Source: Bacteroidaceae bacterium (GTDB lineage: Bacteria > Bacteroidota > Bacteroidia > Bacteroidales > Bacteroidaceae). Taken from it: a stretch of 64,000 bases of DNA. The position numbers and the translations under genes are program-made. Shown piece after piece: positions 51,895 through 59,882 of this stretch. The notes beneath the pieces are model-generated. The model saw nothing but the letters and a program-made list of their open reading frames with translations, was not told where the DNA came from and ran no database searches. The DNA lies in contig JAFYNL010000052.1 of NCBI GenBank assembly GCA_017548075.1, positions 1 to 64,000 on the forward strand, in the 5' to 3' direction. Position 1 is the stretch's first letter. Each line of letters begins with the position of its first letter.

Positions 51895-52283
51895 CCATTT
51901 CCATAACGGCGATTCTTGTGCTGGGCTGTATTGCGGCTTTTGCACAATGGTGGCATCTTCGGCATCATCCTGAGGAAAAAGAACAGCCCCAGGTAAATCC
52001 TTTTGATATGGAATGCTGCGGCCAGCACGAAGTTTGCGAGAAAGAAAGCCTTTTGGCAGCACTTAGTCGGGAGATTGTCTATTACAATGATGAGGAGCTT
52101 GATCGCTTTCGTGGCAAAACAACCTACAGCGAAGAAGAAACAGAGGAGTTTCGTGAGGTGCTTTATACTATGCGAAGTGACGAAGTGGCGGGTTGGGTGA
52201 GGAGTCTCGAACTTCGTCAAATCAACCTTCCCAACGAGATAAAGGACGAAGTTTTCCTTATTGTGGGCGAGCGAAGGCAATAA
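51885..52283 (+). CDS. Small membrane protein with Cys cluster (function unknown)
   Basis: 132 aa. One N-terminal membrane segment (residues 2-21) is followed by a His-rich turn (WWHLRHHPEE) and the cluster MECCGQHEVCEKE near 42-54, which could bind metal. The remainder is acidic and helical (YNDEELDRFRGKTTYSEEE). It overlaps the end of aroA by 10 bp and lies 32 bp before porW, and I believe this neighbourhood is common in Bacteroidales. Homologues are sometimes labelled phospholipase, for which I see no evidence here. Confidence 0.65.
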   Translation: MFLTISITAILVLGCIAAFAQWWHLRHHPEEKEQPQVNPFDMECCGQHEVCEKESLLAALSREIVYYNDEELDRFRGKTTYSEEETEEFREVLYTMRSDEVAGWVRSLELRQINLPNEIKDEVFLIVGERRQ

Positions 52284-52315
52284 ATTGTTGCGCGCGTACG
52301 TTATATAAAGGAGGT

Positions 52316-55285
52316 ATGGGCAAGAGTGTAGTTAAACATAATGGGCTGAAGACTTGGCTTTGCAGCATGGTGTCCTTCATCATGTTGCTTGCTTTGTTTG
52401 TCTCTTGTTCCACGAAGAAGAATACCTCAGCCACTCGTACCTATCATGCTTTAACTGCTCATTACAACACACTTTACAATGGTGAAGTGGCTTATCTCGA
52501 TGGCTTTGAGGCACAAAGTAAAGGCCACAAGGATAACTTCAACGAGATTCTTCCTATGTATATCTGCACCAATAAGTCGACGGCAAGCATAGGAAAGAGC
52601 AACTTTGAAACAGCTATTACCAAAAGCGAGAAAGCCATTAAGGTGCATAGCATCAAGAAGCGTCCCATTGTCTCAGGTAATAAGAAGCGTACTGAGAAGG
52701 AAAAAGAGTTCCTTGCTCGCAAGGAGTTCAACCCTTATATGTATCATGCTTGGCTCATGATGGGTGATGCCCAGTTCCAGAAGGGCGAGTTCTTCGAGGC
52801 TGCGGCTACATACAACTATATTCTTCGCCTGTATAGCACGCAACCAGATGTCACGTCTGTTGCCAAGGCGAAACTGGCTCGTTGCTATGTTGCACTTAAC
52901 TGGCCTTACGATGCAGAAGACCTGTTGAACAAGATGAAGCGTGACAGTATTACGCGAAAAGGACAGAAAGAGGTCGACAACACGAAGGCAGGTTACTATG
53001 TGCTCACGCATCAATATAAAGAAGCCATTCCCCATCTGAAGAATGCTATTAAGTCGACTCGTGGCAAAGTGCCTAAAGCTCGACTTAACTTCCTGTTGGC
53101 CCAACTTTATCACGAAACGGGACGAGACACGATGGCCTACAAGGCTCTTTCTCGTGTAATACGAGCAAATCCCCCATACGAAATGGCTTTCAACGCTCGT
53201 ATCATGCAAACTGAGGTCATGCAAAAGGGGAAGTTCCGTCAGATGATTGCCCGTCTCAAGAGAATGGCCAAGAGTGATAAGAACAAAGACTATCTCGATA
53301 AGGTCTATTATGCAATGGGCAATATCTATCTCAATGTGGAAGATACCACACATTGCATCTATGCATGGGAGAAAGGTCTGAAGGAAAGTAAGAAGAGTGG
53401 TCCGGATAAAGCGACTTTGTTGCTGCATTTGAGTCAGCTTTATTGGGAGCAAGAGAACTATATTGAAGCGGCTCGTACATATAAACAGTGTGTTGGAGCA
53501 CTCGATAAGGAACATCAAGAGTACAAAGAAACCGAGCGTCGCAGCAAGATTCTCACGGATTTGGAGCCTCATTTGAGTACGATTAAGTTGCAGGACAGCC
53601 TGCAAGTTCTGGCACAGAGCCCAGAGGAAGTCTATCTGGCAGCCATAGATCGCGTTATTGCCGAACTGCGAAAGAGGGAAAAAGAAGAAGCTAAGAAGGC
53701 TGCAGCGAATGGTACTCTAAACCCGAACGCCATGAATGCTGGCGGGATGGGAAACAACGCTGCTGCAGGAGCGAGCAGGCAAGCTGGCGCAAACACAATG
53801 GGTATGATGGGAGACCAGCAGCAAGGAGATTTTTATTTCTACAATCCTATGGCTGTTCGTAACGGTACTCAGGAGTTCCAAAGGCGTTGGGGTATGCGTC
53901 GCAACGAAGACTTCTGGCGTATTAGCAACAAGCAATCTTTACTGAAGAATACTGAAGAATTTGCTGACTTCGACTACGATGAGGCTGCAGCCGACAGCCT
54001 TTTCGGAGCCGCAAATAGTGCAGAAGCCGACAGCATCGCTTCCGCAGAGCAGGCACGAAAAGACTCTCTTGCGAACGATCCACATGAAAGAGAGTACTAC
54101 CTCAAGCAGATTCCTTTCACGGAAGAGCAAATGGAAGAGTCTAACAGACTGCTTGGCGATGCCTTGTATAACGCAGGTATTCAGGAACAAGAGCAGCTTG
54201 AGAACTTCCCCTTGGCTGAGAAAACGATGATTCGATTCCTGAATGATTTCCCAGAACACGAAGGAACGGACAATGTTTTCTATCATCTCTTCCTGCTTTA
54301 TGGCCGCCTTCAAGATATGGAAGGTGCAGAGGAATATAAGGGTTATCTGCTTCAAGATTTCCCAGAAGCCAAGTTGGCTGTACTCTTGGGTAATCCCAAC
54401 TATGAGATGATAGCTCGCGAAGGCAAGCATGTCGAAGATAGCATCTATGCTGAGGCTTATGCCGCATATCAAGACGAACAATATAATAAGGTAGAGGAGA
54501 ACTACCAGTTTAGTACCGATAACTTCCCCGAAGGCAAGCACAGAGCACGAATGATGTTCATCCGAGCCATGAGTTCGTTGTACGGAGGAGAGCGTGACAC
54601 CTTTATGGTAACGCTTCGAGAAGTCGTACAAAAGTTCCCAAGAGAGGAAGTTTCGGAGATTGCGCAAGCTATCGTCAAAGGTCTTGATGAAGGTCGATTG
54701 CTGATGGATGACCGCTATGATGCAAGCAGTATTTGGAGCAGACGCAACCGTTCTGAGAGCAACGACAGCACAGCGGCGGCTCCCACACTCAAGGAAGACC
54801 GTTATTCCAACTTCAATTTCGTACTTGCTTACCCGACTGGAAGCCTCGATGAAAACGTGCTTATCTACGAGATGGCACATTACAATTTCACGAACTTCAT
54901 GGCTCGTAACTTCGATATCGAGATTCAGGCAGATGCAGGACTTACCTTAATGATTATAAAGGGCTTCCTTTCTTATGACGAAGTCCACGCTTATGCTCAG
55001 AAACTCTATGCCGACGACCATATGCGAACCAGGTTGGAAGGCATTCGAACGCTCCTTATCTCTGACGACAACCTCAAGATGATAGGCAAAGAATTCAGTT
55101 TCGATGACTATAAGGAGTTCTATGATCAGCATTTCGCTCCGATTGAAGTTCCTGAAGATCTGAAGATTGATACGCCGACAGACCTCGAGATTCTTGATCC
55201 TGACGAAGTCTACGAGAAAGAACAGGAAGAGAAGGAAAAGACCACAGAAACTGAGGATAACGACGACTTCCCATTTGGTTTCTAA
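52316..55285 (+). CDS. porW: PorW/SprE-like type IX secretion TPR lipoprotein
   Basis: 989 aa from the ATG at 52316; the frame extends upstream into the previous gene but without a plausible start. The signal peptide ends in LFVSC, and the mature start CSTKKNTSATRTYHALTAHY followed by NTLYNG matches the characteristic beginning of SprE/PorW proteins. Many TPR-like helix pairs fill residues 100-430 and 640-900, with a Gly/Ala/Asn/Met-rich low-complexity stretch near 465-505. PorW links the outer-membrane translocon to the PorLM motor ring in type IX secretion. AAAGGAGGT abuts the ATG with no spacing, so it is unlikely to be a useful Shine-Dalgarno. porX follows after 25 bp. Confidence 0.85.
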   Translation: MGKSVVKHNGLKTWLCSMVSFIMLLALFVSCSTKKNTSATRTYHALTAHYNTLYNGEVAYLDGFEAQSKGHKDNFNEILPMYICTNKSTASIGKSNFETAITKSEKAIKVHSIKKRPIVSGNKKRTEKEKEFLARKEFNPYMYHAWLMMGDAQFQKGEFFEAAATYNYILRLYSTQPDVTSVAKAKLARCYVALNWPYDAEDLLNKMKRDSITRKGQKEVDNTKAGYYVLTHQYKEAIPHLKNAIKSTRGKVPKARLNFLLAQLYHETGRDTMAYKALSRVIRANPPYEMAFNARIMQTEVMQKGKFRQMIARLKRMAKSDKNKDYLDKVYYAMGNIYLNVEDTTHCIYAWEKGLKESKKSGPDKATLLLHLSQLYWEQENYIEAARTYKQCVGALDKEHQEYKETERRSKILTDLEPHLSTIKLQDSLQVLAQSPEEVYLAAIDRVIAELRKREKEEAKKAAANGTLNPNAMNAGGMGNNAAAGASRQAGANTMGMMGDQQQGDFYFYNPMAVRNGTQEFQRRWGMRRNEDFWRISNKQSLLKNTEEFADFDYDEAAADSLFGAANSAEADSIASAEQARKDSLANDPHEREYYLKQIPFTEEQMEESNRLLGDALYNAGIQEQEQLENFPLAEKTMIRFLNDFPEHEGTDNVFYHLFLLYGRLQDMEGAEEYKGYLLQDFPEAKLAVLLGNPNYEMIAREGKHVEDSIYAEAYAAYQDEQYNKVEENYQFSTDNFPEGKHRARMMFIRAMSSLYGGERDTFMVTLREVVQKFPREEVSEIAQAIVKGLDEGRLLMDDRYDASSIWSRRNRSESNDSTAAAPTLKEDRYSNFNFVLAYPTGSLDENVLIYEMAHYNFTNFMARNFDIEIQADAGLTLMIIKGFLSYDEVHAYAQKLYADDHMRTRLEGIRTLLISDDNLKMIGKEFSFDDYKEFYDQHFAPIEVPEDLKIDTPTDLEILDPDEVYEKEQEEKEKTTETEDNDDFPFGF

Positions 55286-55310
55286 GATTAACTAAGACAG
55301 ACTAAGAGAA

Positions 55311-56861
55311 ATGACTACATACAAACTGCTTTGGGTGGACGACGAGATTGAGCTCCTGAAAGCCCACATTCTCTTCCTCGAAAAGAAAGGTTATCAAGTT
55401 GAGACTGTGACGAATGGTTACGATGCACTTGATCGCTGTGCAGAAGAAGCCTTCGACCTCATCTTGCTCGACGAGAATATGCCTGGCTTGAGTGGCCTCG
55501 AGACCTTGACTCGCGTTAAGGAATTGCTTCCGACGACTCCTGTAGTGATGGTCACGAAGAGTGAAGAAGAGCATATTATGGAGCAGGCTATTGGCGCAAA
55601 GATAGCCGACTACCTTATCAAACCAGTCAATCCGACTCAAATTCTGCTGACACTCAAGAAGAATATCCAGCAGAAGGAAATCGTCACAGAACACACTCAA
55701 AGCAATTATCAGCAGGACTTCTCGCGATTGGGAATGCAGATAAACGATGCTTCGAGCATTGAAGAGTGGAAAGATGTCTATAAGAAACTGACTTATTGGG
55801 AGCTTCAGTTGAGCGAGACAGAGAGTGGAATGCAGGAAATGCTCAGCATGCAAAAACGCGAGGCCAATGCCGGTTTTGCTAAGTTCATTCGCAAGAATTA
55901 TATGCGATGGATGGAAGATCCGGAAGGAAGGCCTGTGATGAGCCCCGATATCTTCAAACGCGCAGTCTATCCTCTTTTGGATAAGGGCGAAAAAGTCTTC
56001 CTTATCGTTATCGACAATTTCCGTTATGATCAATGGAGAGTCCTGTTGAACGAGATTGCAGACGCTTTTACAGTTGAGGAAAACCTTTATTGCAGCATCC
56101 TCCCAACTGCGACTCAATACGCCAGAAATGCTATCTTCAGCGGTCTTATGCCTACTAAAATCGCTCAGATGTTCCCAGATCTTTGGGTGGATGAGGACAG
56201 CGAAGAAGGCAAAAACCTTAATGAAGAGCCTCTGGTTAGCACGCAGTTGGAGCGATATCGTCGCAAAAATACGTTCTCTTACCATAAGATAAATCATTCT
56301 GGAGCAGTTGAAAAGTTCGTCGCTCAAATACCTCAATTGCAGAAGAACGACTTGAATGTTGTGGTTATCAACTTCATCGATATGCTCAGCCACGCTCGAA
56401 CCGAAAGCCTGATGGTAAGGGAGTTGGCAAGCAACGAAGCCGCTTATCGCAGTATCACCCAAAGTTGGTTGCGACATTCGGCTGTGAGCGAACTCTTCAA
56501 GGCTTTGGCTTCTCAGGATTGTACTGTGGTTCTTACTACCGATCACGGAAGTATCCGATGCTACAACCCCATAAAAGTCATTGGAGATCGCAATACGAAC
56601 ACGAACTTGCGATACAAGTTGGGGAAGAATCTATCCTACAATCCGAAGGAGGTTTTCGAGATAAAAGACCCCAAAAGAGCTGGTCTTCCGAGTCCCAACC
56701 TCAGTACAACTTACATTTTCGCCACGCAGGATGACTTCTTTGCCTATCCCAACAACTACAACTACTATGTTCAATACTACAAGGATACCTTCCAGCATGG
56801 AGGCATCAGTATGGAGGAAATGCTCATTCCACTTGTAACTTTGAGGGGGAAGAAAAGGTAA
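55311..56861 (+). CDS. porX: PorX: response regulator fused to a PglZ/alkaline-phosphatase-like domain
   Basis: 516 aa, the usual length. The receiver domain (1-125) has the acidic pair near D10-D11, phospho-acceptor D54 in ILLDENMPG and the conserved Lys in YLIKP. A helical linker (130-200) leads to a PglZ domain (205-515) with the metal-site and catalytic-type residues IDNFRYDQWR, PTATQYARNAIFSG (T266/T268), DMLSH and TTDHG. PorX regulates type IX secretion genes and is reported to hydrolyse oligonucleotide second messengers. No PorY kinase lies in the window. Its pairing with porW strongly supports both calls. Confidence 0.94.
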   Translation: MTTYKLLWVDDEIELLKAHILFLEKKGYQVETVTNGYDALDRCAEEAFDLILLDENMPGLSGLETLTRVKELLPTTPVVMVTKSEEEHIMEQAIGAKIADYLIKPVNPTQILLTLKKNIQQKEIVTEHTQSNYQQDFSRLGMQINDASSIEEWKDVYKKLTYWELQLSETESGMQEMLSMQKREANAGFAKFIRKNYMRWMEDPEGRPVMSPDIFKRAVYPLLDKGEKVFLIVIDNFRYDQWRVLLNEIADAFTVEENLYCSILPTATQYARNAIFSGLMPTKIAQMFPDLWVDEDSEEGKNLNEEPLVSTQLERYRRKNTFSYHKINHSGAVEKFVAQIPQLQKNDLNVVVINFIDMLSHARTESLMVRELASNEAAYRSITQSWLRHSAVSELFKALASQDCTVVLTTDHGSIRCYNPIKVIGDRNTNTNLRYKLGKNLSYNPKEVFEIKDPKRAGLPSPNLSTTYIFATQDDFFAYPNNYNYYVQYYKDTFQHGGISMEEMLIPLVTLRGKKR

Positions 56862-56866
56862 AAACG

Positions 56867-57280
56867 ATGGAAATCAAGATAGAAAATACCCAGAATCTTA
56901 CGGTTGCAGCCCAGAAATTTGTCGATGAAATGGGCGAAAATCGCGTTTTTGCCTTCTATGGAAAGATGGGTGCAGGCAAGACGACCTTCATCAAAGCTAT
57001 TTGCGAGGCTTTAGGTGTGGAGGATGTTGTGACTTCGCCAACCTTTGCAATCGTGAATGAGTATGCCGATGCGAAAGGTGAGCCTGTCTATCATTTTGAT
57101 TTCTACCGCATTAAGAACTTGCGCGAGGCTTACGATATTGGCTGCGAAGAGTACTTTTATAGCGGCTATCCTTGTTTCATAGAATGGCCTGAATTGGTTG
57201 AAGAACTGCTTCCTGAAGATACAGTTAGCGTTCGTATCGAAGTCCTTGAAAATGAGGGACGTATCGTTACAATTGCTTAA
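56867..57280 (+). CDS. tsaE: tRNA threonylcarbamoyladenosine biosynthesis ATPase TsaE
   Basis: 137 aa, normal for the family. Walker A is GKMGAGKTT (32-40), followed by TSPTFAIVNEY near 60 and YHFDFYRIKN near 77. It supports TsaB-TsaC-TsaD in making t6A37 of ANN-decoding tRNAs. It starts 5 bp after porX and is the last gene of the operon; a 22-bp array follows the stop. Confidence 0.96.
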   Translation: MEIKIENTQNLTVAAQKFVDEMGENRVFAFYGKMGAGKTTFIKAICEALGVEDVVTSPTFAIVNEYADAKGEPVYHFDFYRIKNLREAYDIGCEEYFYSGYPCFIEWPELVEELLPEDTVSVRIEVLENEGRIVTIA

Positions 57281-57292
57281 GTTGGGAAACGA

Positions 57293-57402
57293 CCTTCAGT
57301 TAACTTTCAAACTTAACACGTTAACTTCGCCAACTTAACACGTTAAAATCGCAATCGTAACACGTTAACTTTGCCAACGTAACTGGGGTTGTTTTCAAAC
57401 TT
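57293..57402. repeat. 22-bp-period array E (5 units)
   Basis: The units start at 57315, 57337, 57359 and 57381, exactly 22 bp apart, plus a degenerate leading unit. The second unit (AACACGTTAA then CTTCGCCAACTT) is identical to that at 62309, the fourth is identical to 9990-10011, and the closing unit has the AACTGGGGTTG form. The array fills the convergent gap between tsaE and dusB, and its last unit supplies the dusB TGA stop (57395-57397). Confidence 0.9.
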
Positions 57403-58453
57403 CACTAGAGTCCTTCTCCTTCGCACCATTTTTCAGCATCTCTCTTGTCTGCTCAATCAGGTCGAAAACCTCTTCCTTTTTCTCTGCCCGAAGCATGGCA
57501 ATTCGCGTCTCTCGGTAGTTTGGAATGCCTTTGAATAGTGGGGTTGCGGCCAAATGTCTGCGAACATGACGGATGCCACAAATTTCAGGATCTTTGCCGA
57601 ACTTAGTCTTAATGGGATCTTGAGCTGCCCTTTCGATGCTGATGAGCACTTGTCGTTTGAGAATATCGACCATTTCATCGAGCGAAAGAGGCTGTTCCGG
57701 ATGTGTGATTTCGTGGAAAATCCATGGCCTTCCAAAGGTTGCTCTGCCTATCATGACTGCGTCAACTCCATAACGCTCAAAGGCTTGTCTGGCCTCTTCT
57801 GCAGAAGTGATGTCTCCGTTTCCGATGATGGGAATGTGCATTCTCGGGTTAGCTTTGACTAAACCAATGTTCGTCCAGTCTGCTTCTCCCGTATACATTT
57901 GTGCTCTTGTCCTTCCATGAATGGTCAAAGCCTGTATTCCGCAGTCCTGCAAACGCTCTGCCAAGTCCACTATAAACGGGGTTCCATCAGGGAGAAGGAG
58001 ATGTTTCTCGTCCCAAGCCAAACGCGTTTTGACTGTAACCGGCGTGTTTGGAACGGCTTCAACCACAGCCTTCGTAATCTCCAGAATGCCCGAAACATTC
58101 TGCAACATCCCGGCTCCAGCACCTTTGCTCGCAACCTTCTTGACCGGACAACCGAAGTTAATGTCCAAAACATCCGGGTGAGTCTGATCCACAACAATCT
58201 TTGCGGCTTCTCGCATCGCATCGACTTCTTTGCCGTAAATCTGTATGGCTACGGGCCTTTCCTCAGGACAAATCTGCAATTTGAGCAGGCTTTTGTTCAC
58301 AAGACGAATGAGTGCGTCGCTCGAAACAAACTCCGAATAGACCATCGCAGCACCCATTTGTCGGCAAAGCAAGCGGAAGCCAATGTCTGTGACATCTTCC
58401 ATCGGAGCCAACAAAACTGGCCGATTGCCGAGATCAATGCTTCCTATTTTCAT
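57395..58453 (-). CDS. dusB: tRNA-dihydrouridine synthase B
   Basis: 352 aa FMN-dependent enzyme that reduces uridines of the tRNA D-loop. Family marks are LLAPMEDVTDIGFRLLCRQM near 14-33, the NFGCPVKKVASKGAGAGML block near 97-116 with the catalytic Cys, ALTIHGRTRAQMYTG near 179 and IPIIGNGDITS near 208. It is the last gene of the lrp-to-dusB operon, 8 bp after sufE. Its stop lies inside a 22-bp repeat unit. Confidence 0.95.
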   Translation of the reverse strand: MKIGSIDLGNRPVLLAPMEDVTDIGFRLLCRQMGAAMVYSEFVSSDALIRLVNKSLLKLQICPEERPVAIQIYGKEVDAMREAAKIVVDQTHPDVLDINFGCPVKKVASKGAGAGMLQNVSGILEITKAVVEAVPNTPVTVKTRLAWDEKHLLLPDGTPFIVDLAERLQDCGIQALTIHGRTRAQMYTGEADWTNIGLVKANPRMHIPIIGNGDITSAEEARQAFERYGVDAVMIGRATFGRPWIFHEITHPEQPLSLDEMVDILKRQVLISIERAAQDPIKTKFGKDPEICGIRHVRRHLAATPLFKGIPNYRETRIAMLRAEKKEEVFDLIEQTREMLKNGAKEKDSSEV

Positions 58454-58461
58454 AGGTCTGT

Positions 58462-58890
58462 TCAGGCCTCTTGTCCCTTTACCTTGAAGGCAAGGGCGTA
58501 CATCTTCATCTGTTTGAGCATCGCTCCAAGTCCATTGCTTCGAGTTGGAGAGAGATGTTCGCGAAGACCGATTTGGTCGATGAAATAAAGATCTGCATCG
58601 AGGATTTCTTGAGGCGTGTGATCCGAGAGAACTCGAACAAGCAAAGTGACGATTCCTTTTACGATGAGAGCATCACTTTCCGCGCGAAAATGCACCATTC
58701 CATCGATTAAATCGGCCTGCAACCACACTCGACTTTGGCAACCATCAATGAGATTCTGCTCCGTTTTATATTGCTCGTCGAGAGGTTCTTGCTCGCTACC
58801 CATATCGATAAGCAGTTGATATCGGTCCATCCAATCGTCGAAGTCGCTAAACTCGGCGATAATCTCGTCTTGTATCTCGTTAATGCTCAT
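58462..58890 (-). CDS. sufE: SufE-family cysteine desulfurase activator
   Basis: 142 aa, the family length. It accepts persulfide sulfur from SufS on the conserved Cys51 in LIDGCQSRVW. Other family residues are the YQLLIDMG segment and the C-terminal LSPTRSNGLGAMLKQMKMYA. No other suf gene is in the window; it instead sits between glutaminyl cyclase (11-bp overlap) and dusB (8-bp gap). Confidence 0.95.
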   Translation of the reverse strand: MSINEIQDEIIAEFSDFDDWMDRYQLLIDMGSEQEPLDEQYKTEQNLIDGCQSRVWLQADLIDGMVHFRAESDALIVKGIVTLLVRVLSDHTPQEILDADLYFIDQIGLREHLSPTRSNGLGAMLKQMKMYALAFKVKGQEA

Positions 58891-59875
58891 TGTAAATCAA
58901 TTGCGTAAGTGTTTGTCCGACGGCTTCGAGAACGTTCGGATCGATGTTTTCCGGCGTATCTTTCAATGTGTGCCAAGTAGGTCCGAAACTGCTTGGTCCG
59001 TCGCTGTAATGAGGGATAATGTCTATGCAAGGAACGCCGGCATCGTTCACATTAATGTGGTCGTCGGTAATGTAACCTGCATCTTTGAGTGGGAAGAACT
59101 GCCTGTAACCAAGTTGTCCGGCAAGTTGCCAAACAAAGTTGACGATAGGCTGAGCCAATTGCAGGCTGATTCCTTCGCGATAAAAACTGGCTCCAAAGCC
59201 TCCAACCATATCGAGAAGTATGCCATAGCGGGCTTTGTAACCGTCCATCATAGCTCGTTCCGCCCACAATTTTGACCCGAGACACCAAGTATCGGAAGAG
59301 CCTATCCTATCCTCTGCCCACAGAGGTGTTCCCAAATCTTCTGCATCGAAACAGATCAGATCAACGCCCACTTTTACCGGTTCTTCCTGCAGAAGACGGC
59401 AAATCTCAAGCATTACGGCAACCCCGCTAGCACCATCATTGGCCGCAAGGATTGGGGTGCGATGGTTCTTTTCATCAGGGTCGTTGTCTGCCCAAGGACG
59501 GCTATCCCAATGTGCACAAAGCAGAATGCGGTCAGGATTGCTGGGGTTGATGTGAGCGATGATGTTTCGAGCCGGCAATTTCGAGTCGTCCCAAATGGTC
59601 ACATCTCCAGTCTGTTCCTCAACATCGGCACCCAAAGAACGGAACTTTTCTGCGAGATAATCGCCACAAAGACGAGCCGCTTCACTTCCTGTAACTCGAG
59701 GTCCGAACTCACATTGCTCTTTGATGTAGAGCATAGCATTCTTTGCGGAGAACTTCGGACAAGCGCTCAACGCAATAGTGTCTGCGATGGGGCGTCTGCC
59801 TTTGCTTTGTCCGCCACAAGAAGCAAAGAGGGAAGTTATGATGGCTAAAAGCCCAAAGATTAGTTTGAATTTCAT
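58880..59875 (-). CDS. Glutaminyl-peptide cyclotransferase (M28-type lipoprotein)
   Basis: 331 aa from the ATG at 59875, with a lipobox LFASC near residue 17. The fold is the M28 zinc peptidase type used by Bacteroidetes glutaminyl cyclases: LLCAHWDSRPWAD near 117-129, AANDGASGVAVMLEI near 140, FDAEDLG near 172, and a C-terminal zinc His in IPHYSDG. These enzymes turn N-terminal Gln of exported proteins into pyroglutamate. Several signal peptides in this window end in A-Q, so substrates are at hand. It lies between the C26-M19 fusion gene (7-bp gap) and sufE (overlap). An aminopeptidase role is the alternative. Confidence 0.85.
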   Translation of the reverse strand: MKFKLIFGLLAIITSLFASCGGQSKGRRPIADTIALSACPKFSAKNAMLYIKEQCEFGPRVTGSEAARLCGDYLAEKFRSLGADVEEQTGDVTIWDDSKLPARNIIAHINPSNPDRILLCAHWDSRPWADNDPDEKNHRTPILAANDGASGVAVMLEICRLLQEEPVKVGVDLICFDAEDLGTPLWAEDRIGSSDTWCLGSKLWAERAMMDGYKARYGILLDMVGGFGASFYREGISLQLAQPIVNFVWQLAGQLGYRQFFPLKDAGYITDDHINVNDAGVPCIDIIPHYSDGPSSFGPTWHTLKDTPENIDPNVLEAVGQTLTQLIYNEH

Positions 59876-59882
59876 GTTTTTG

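Noticed and set aside
52307..52318. Shine-Dalgarno site AAAGGAGGT in front of porW
   Set aside because: It touches the ATG with no spacing, and Bacteroidetes genes generally do not rely on such sites, so it was not used to choose the start.
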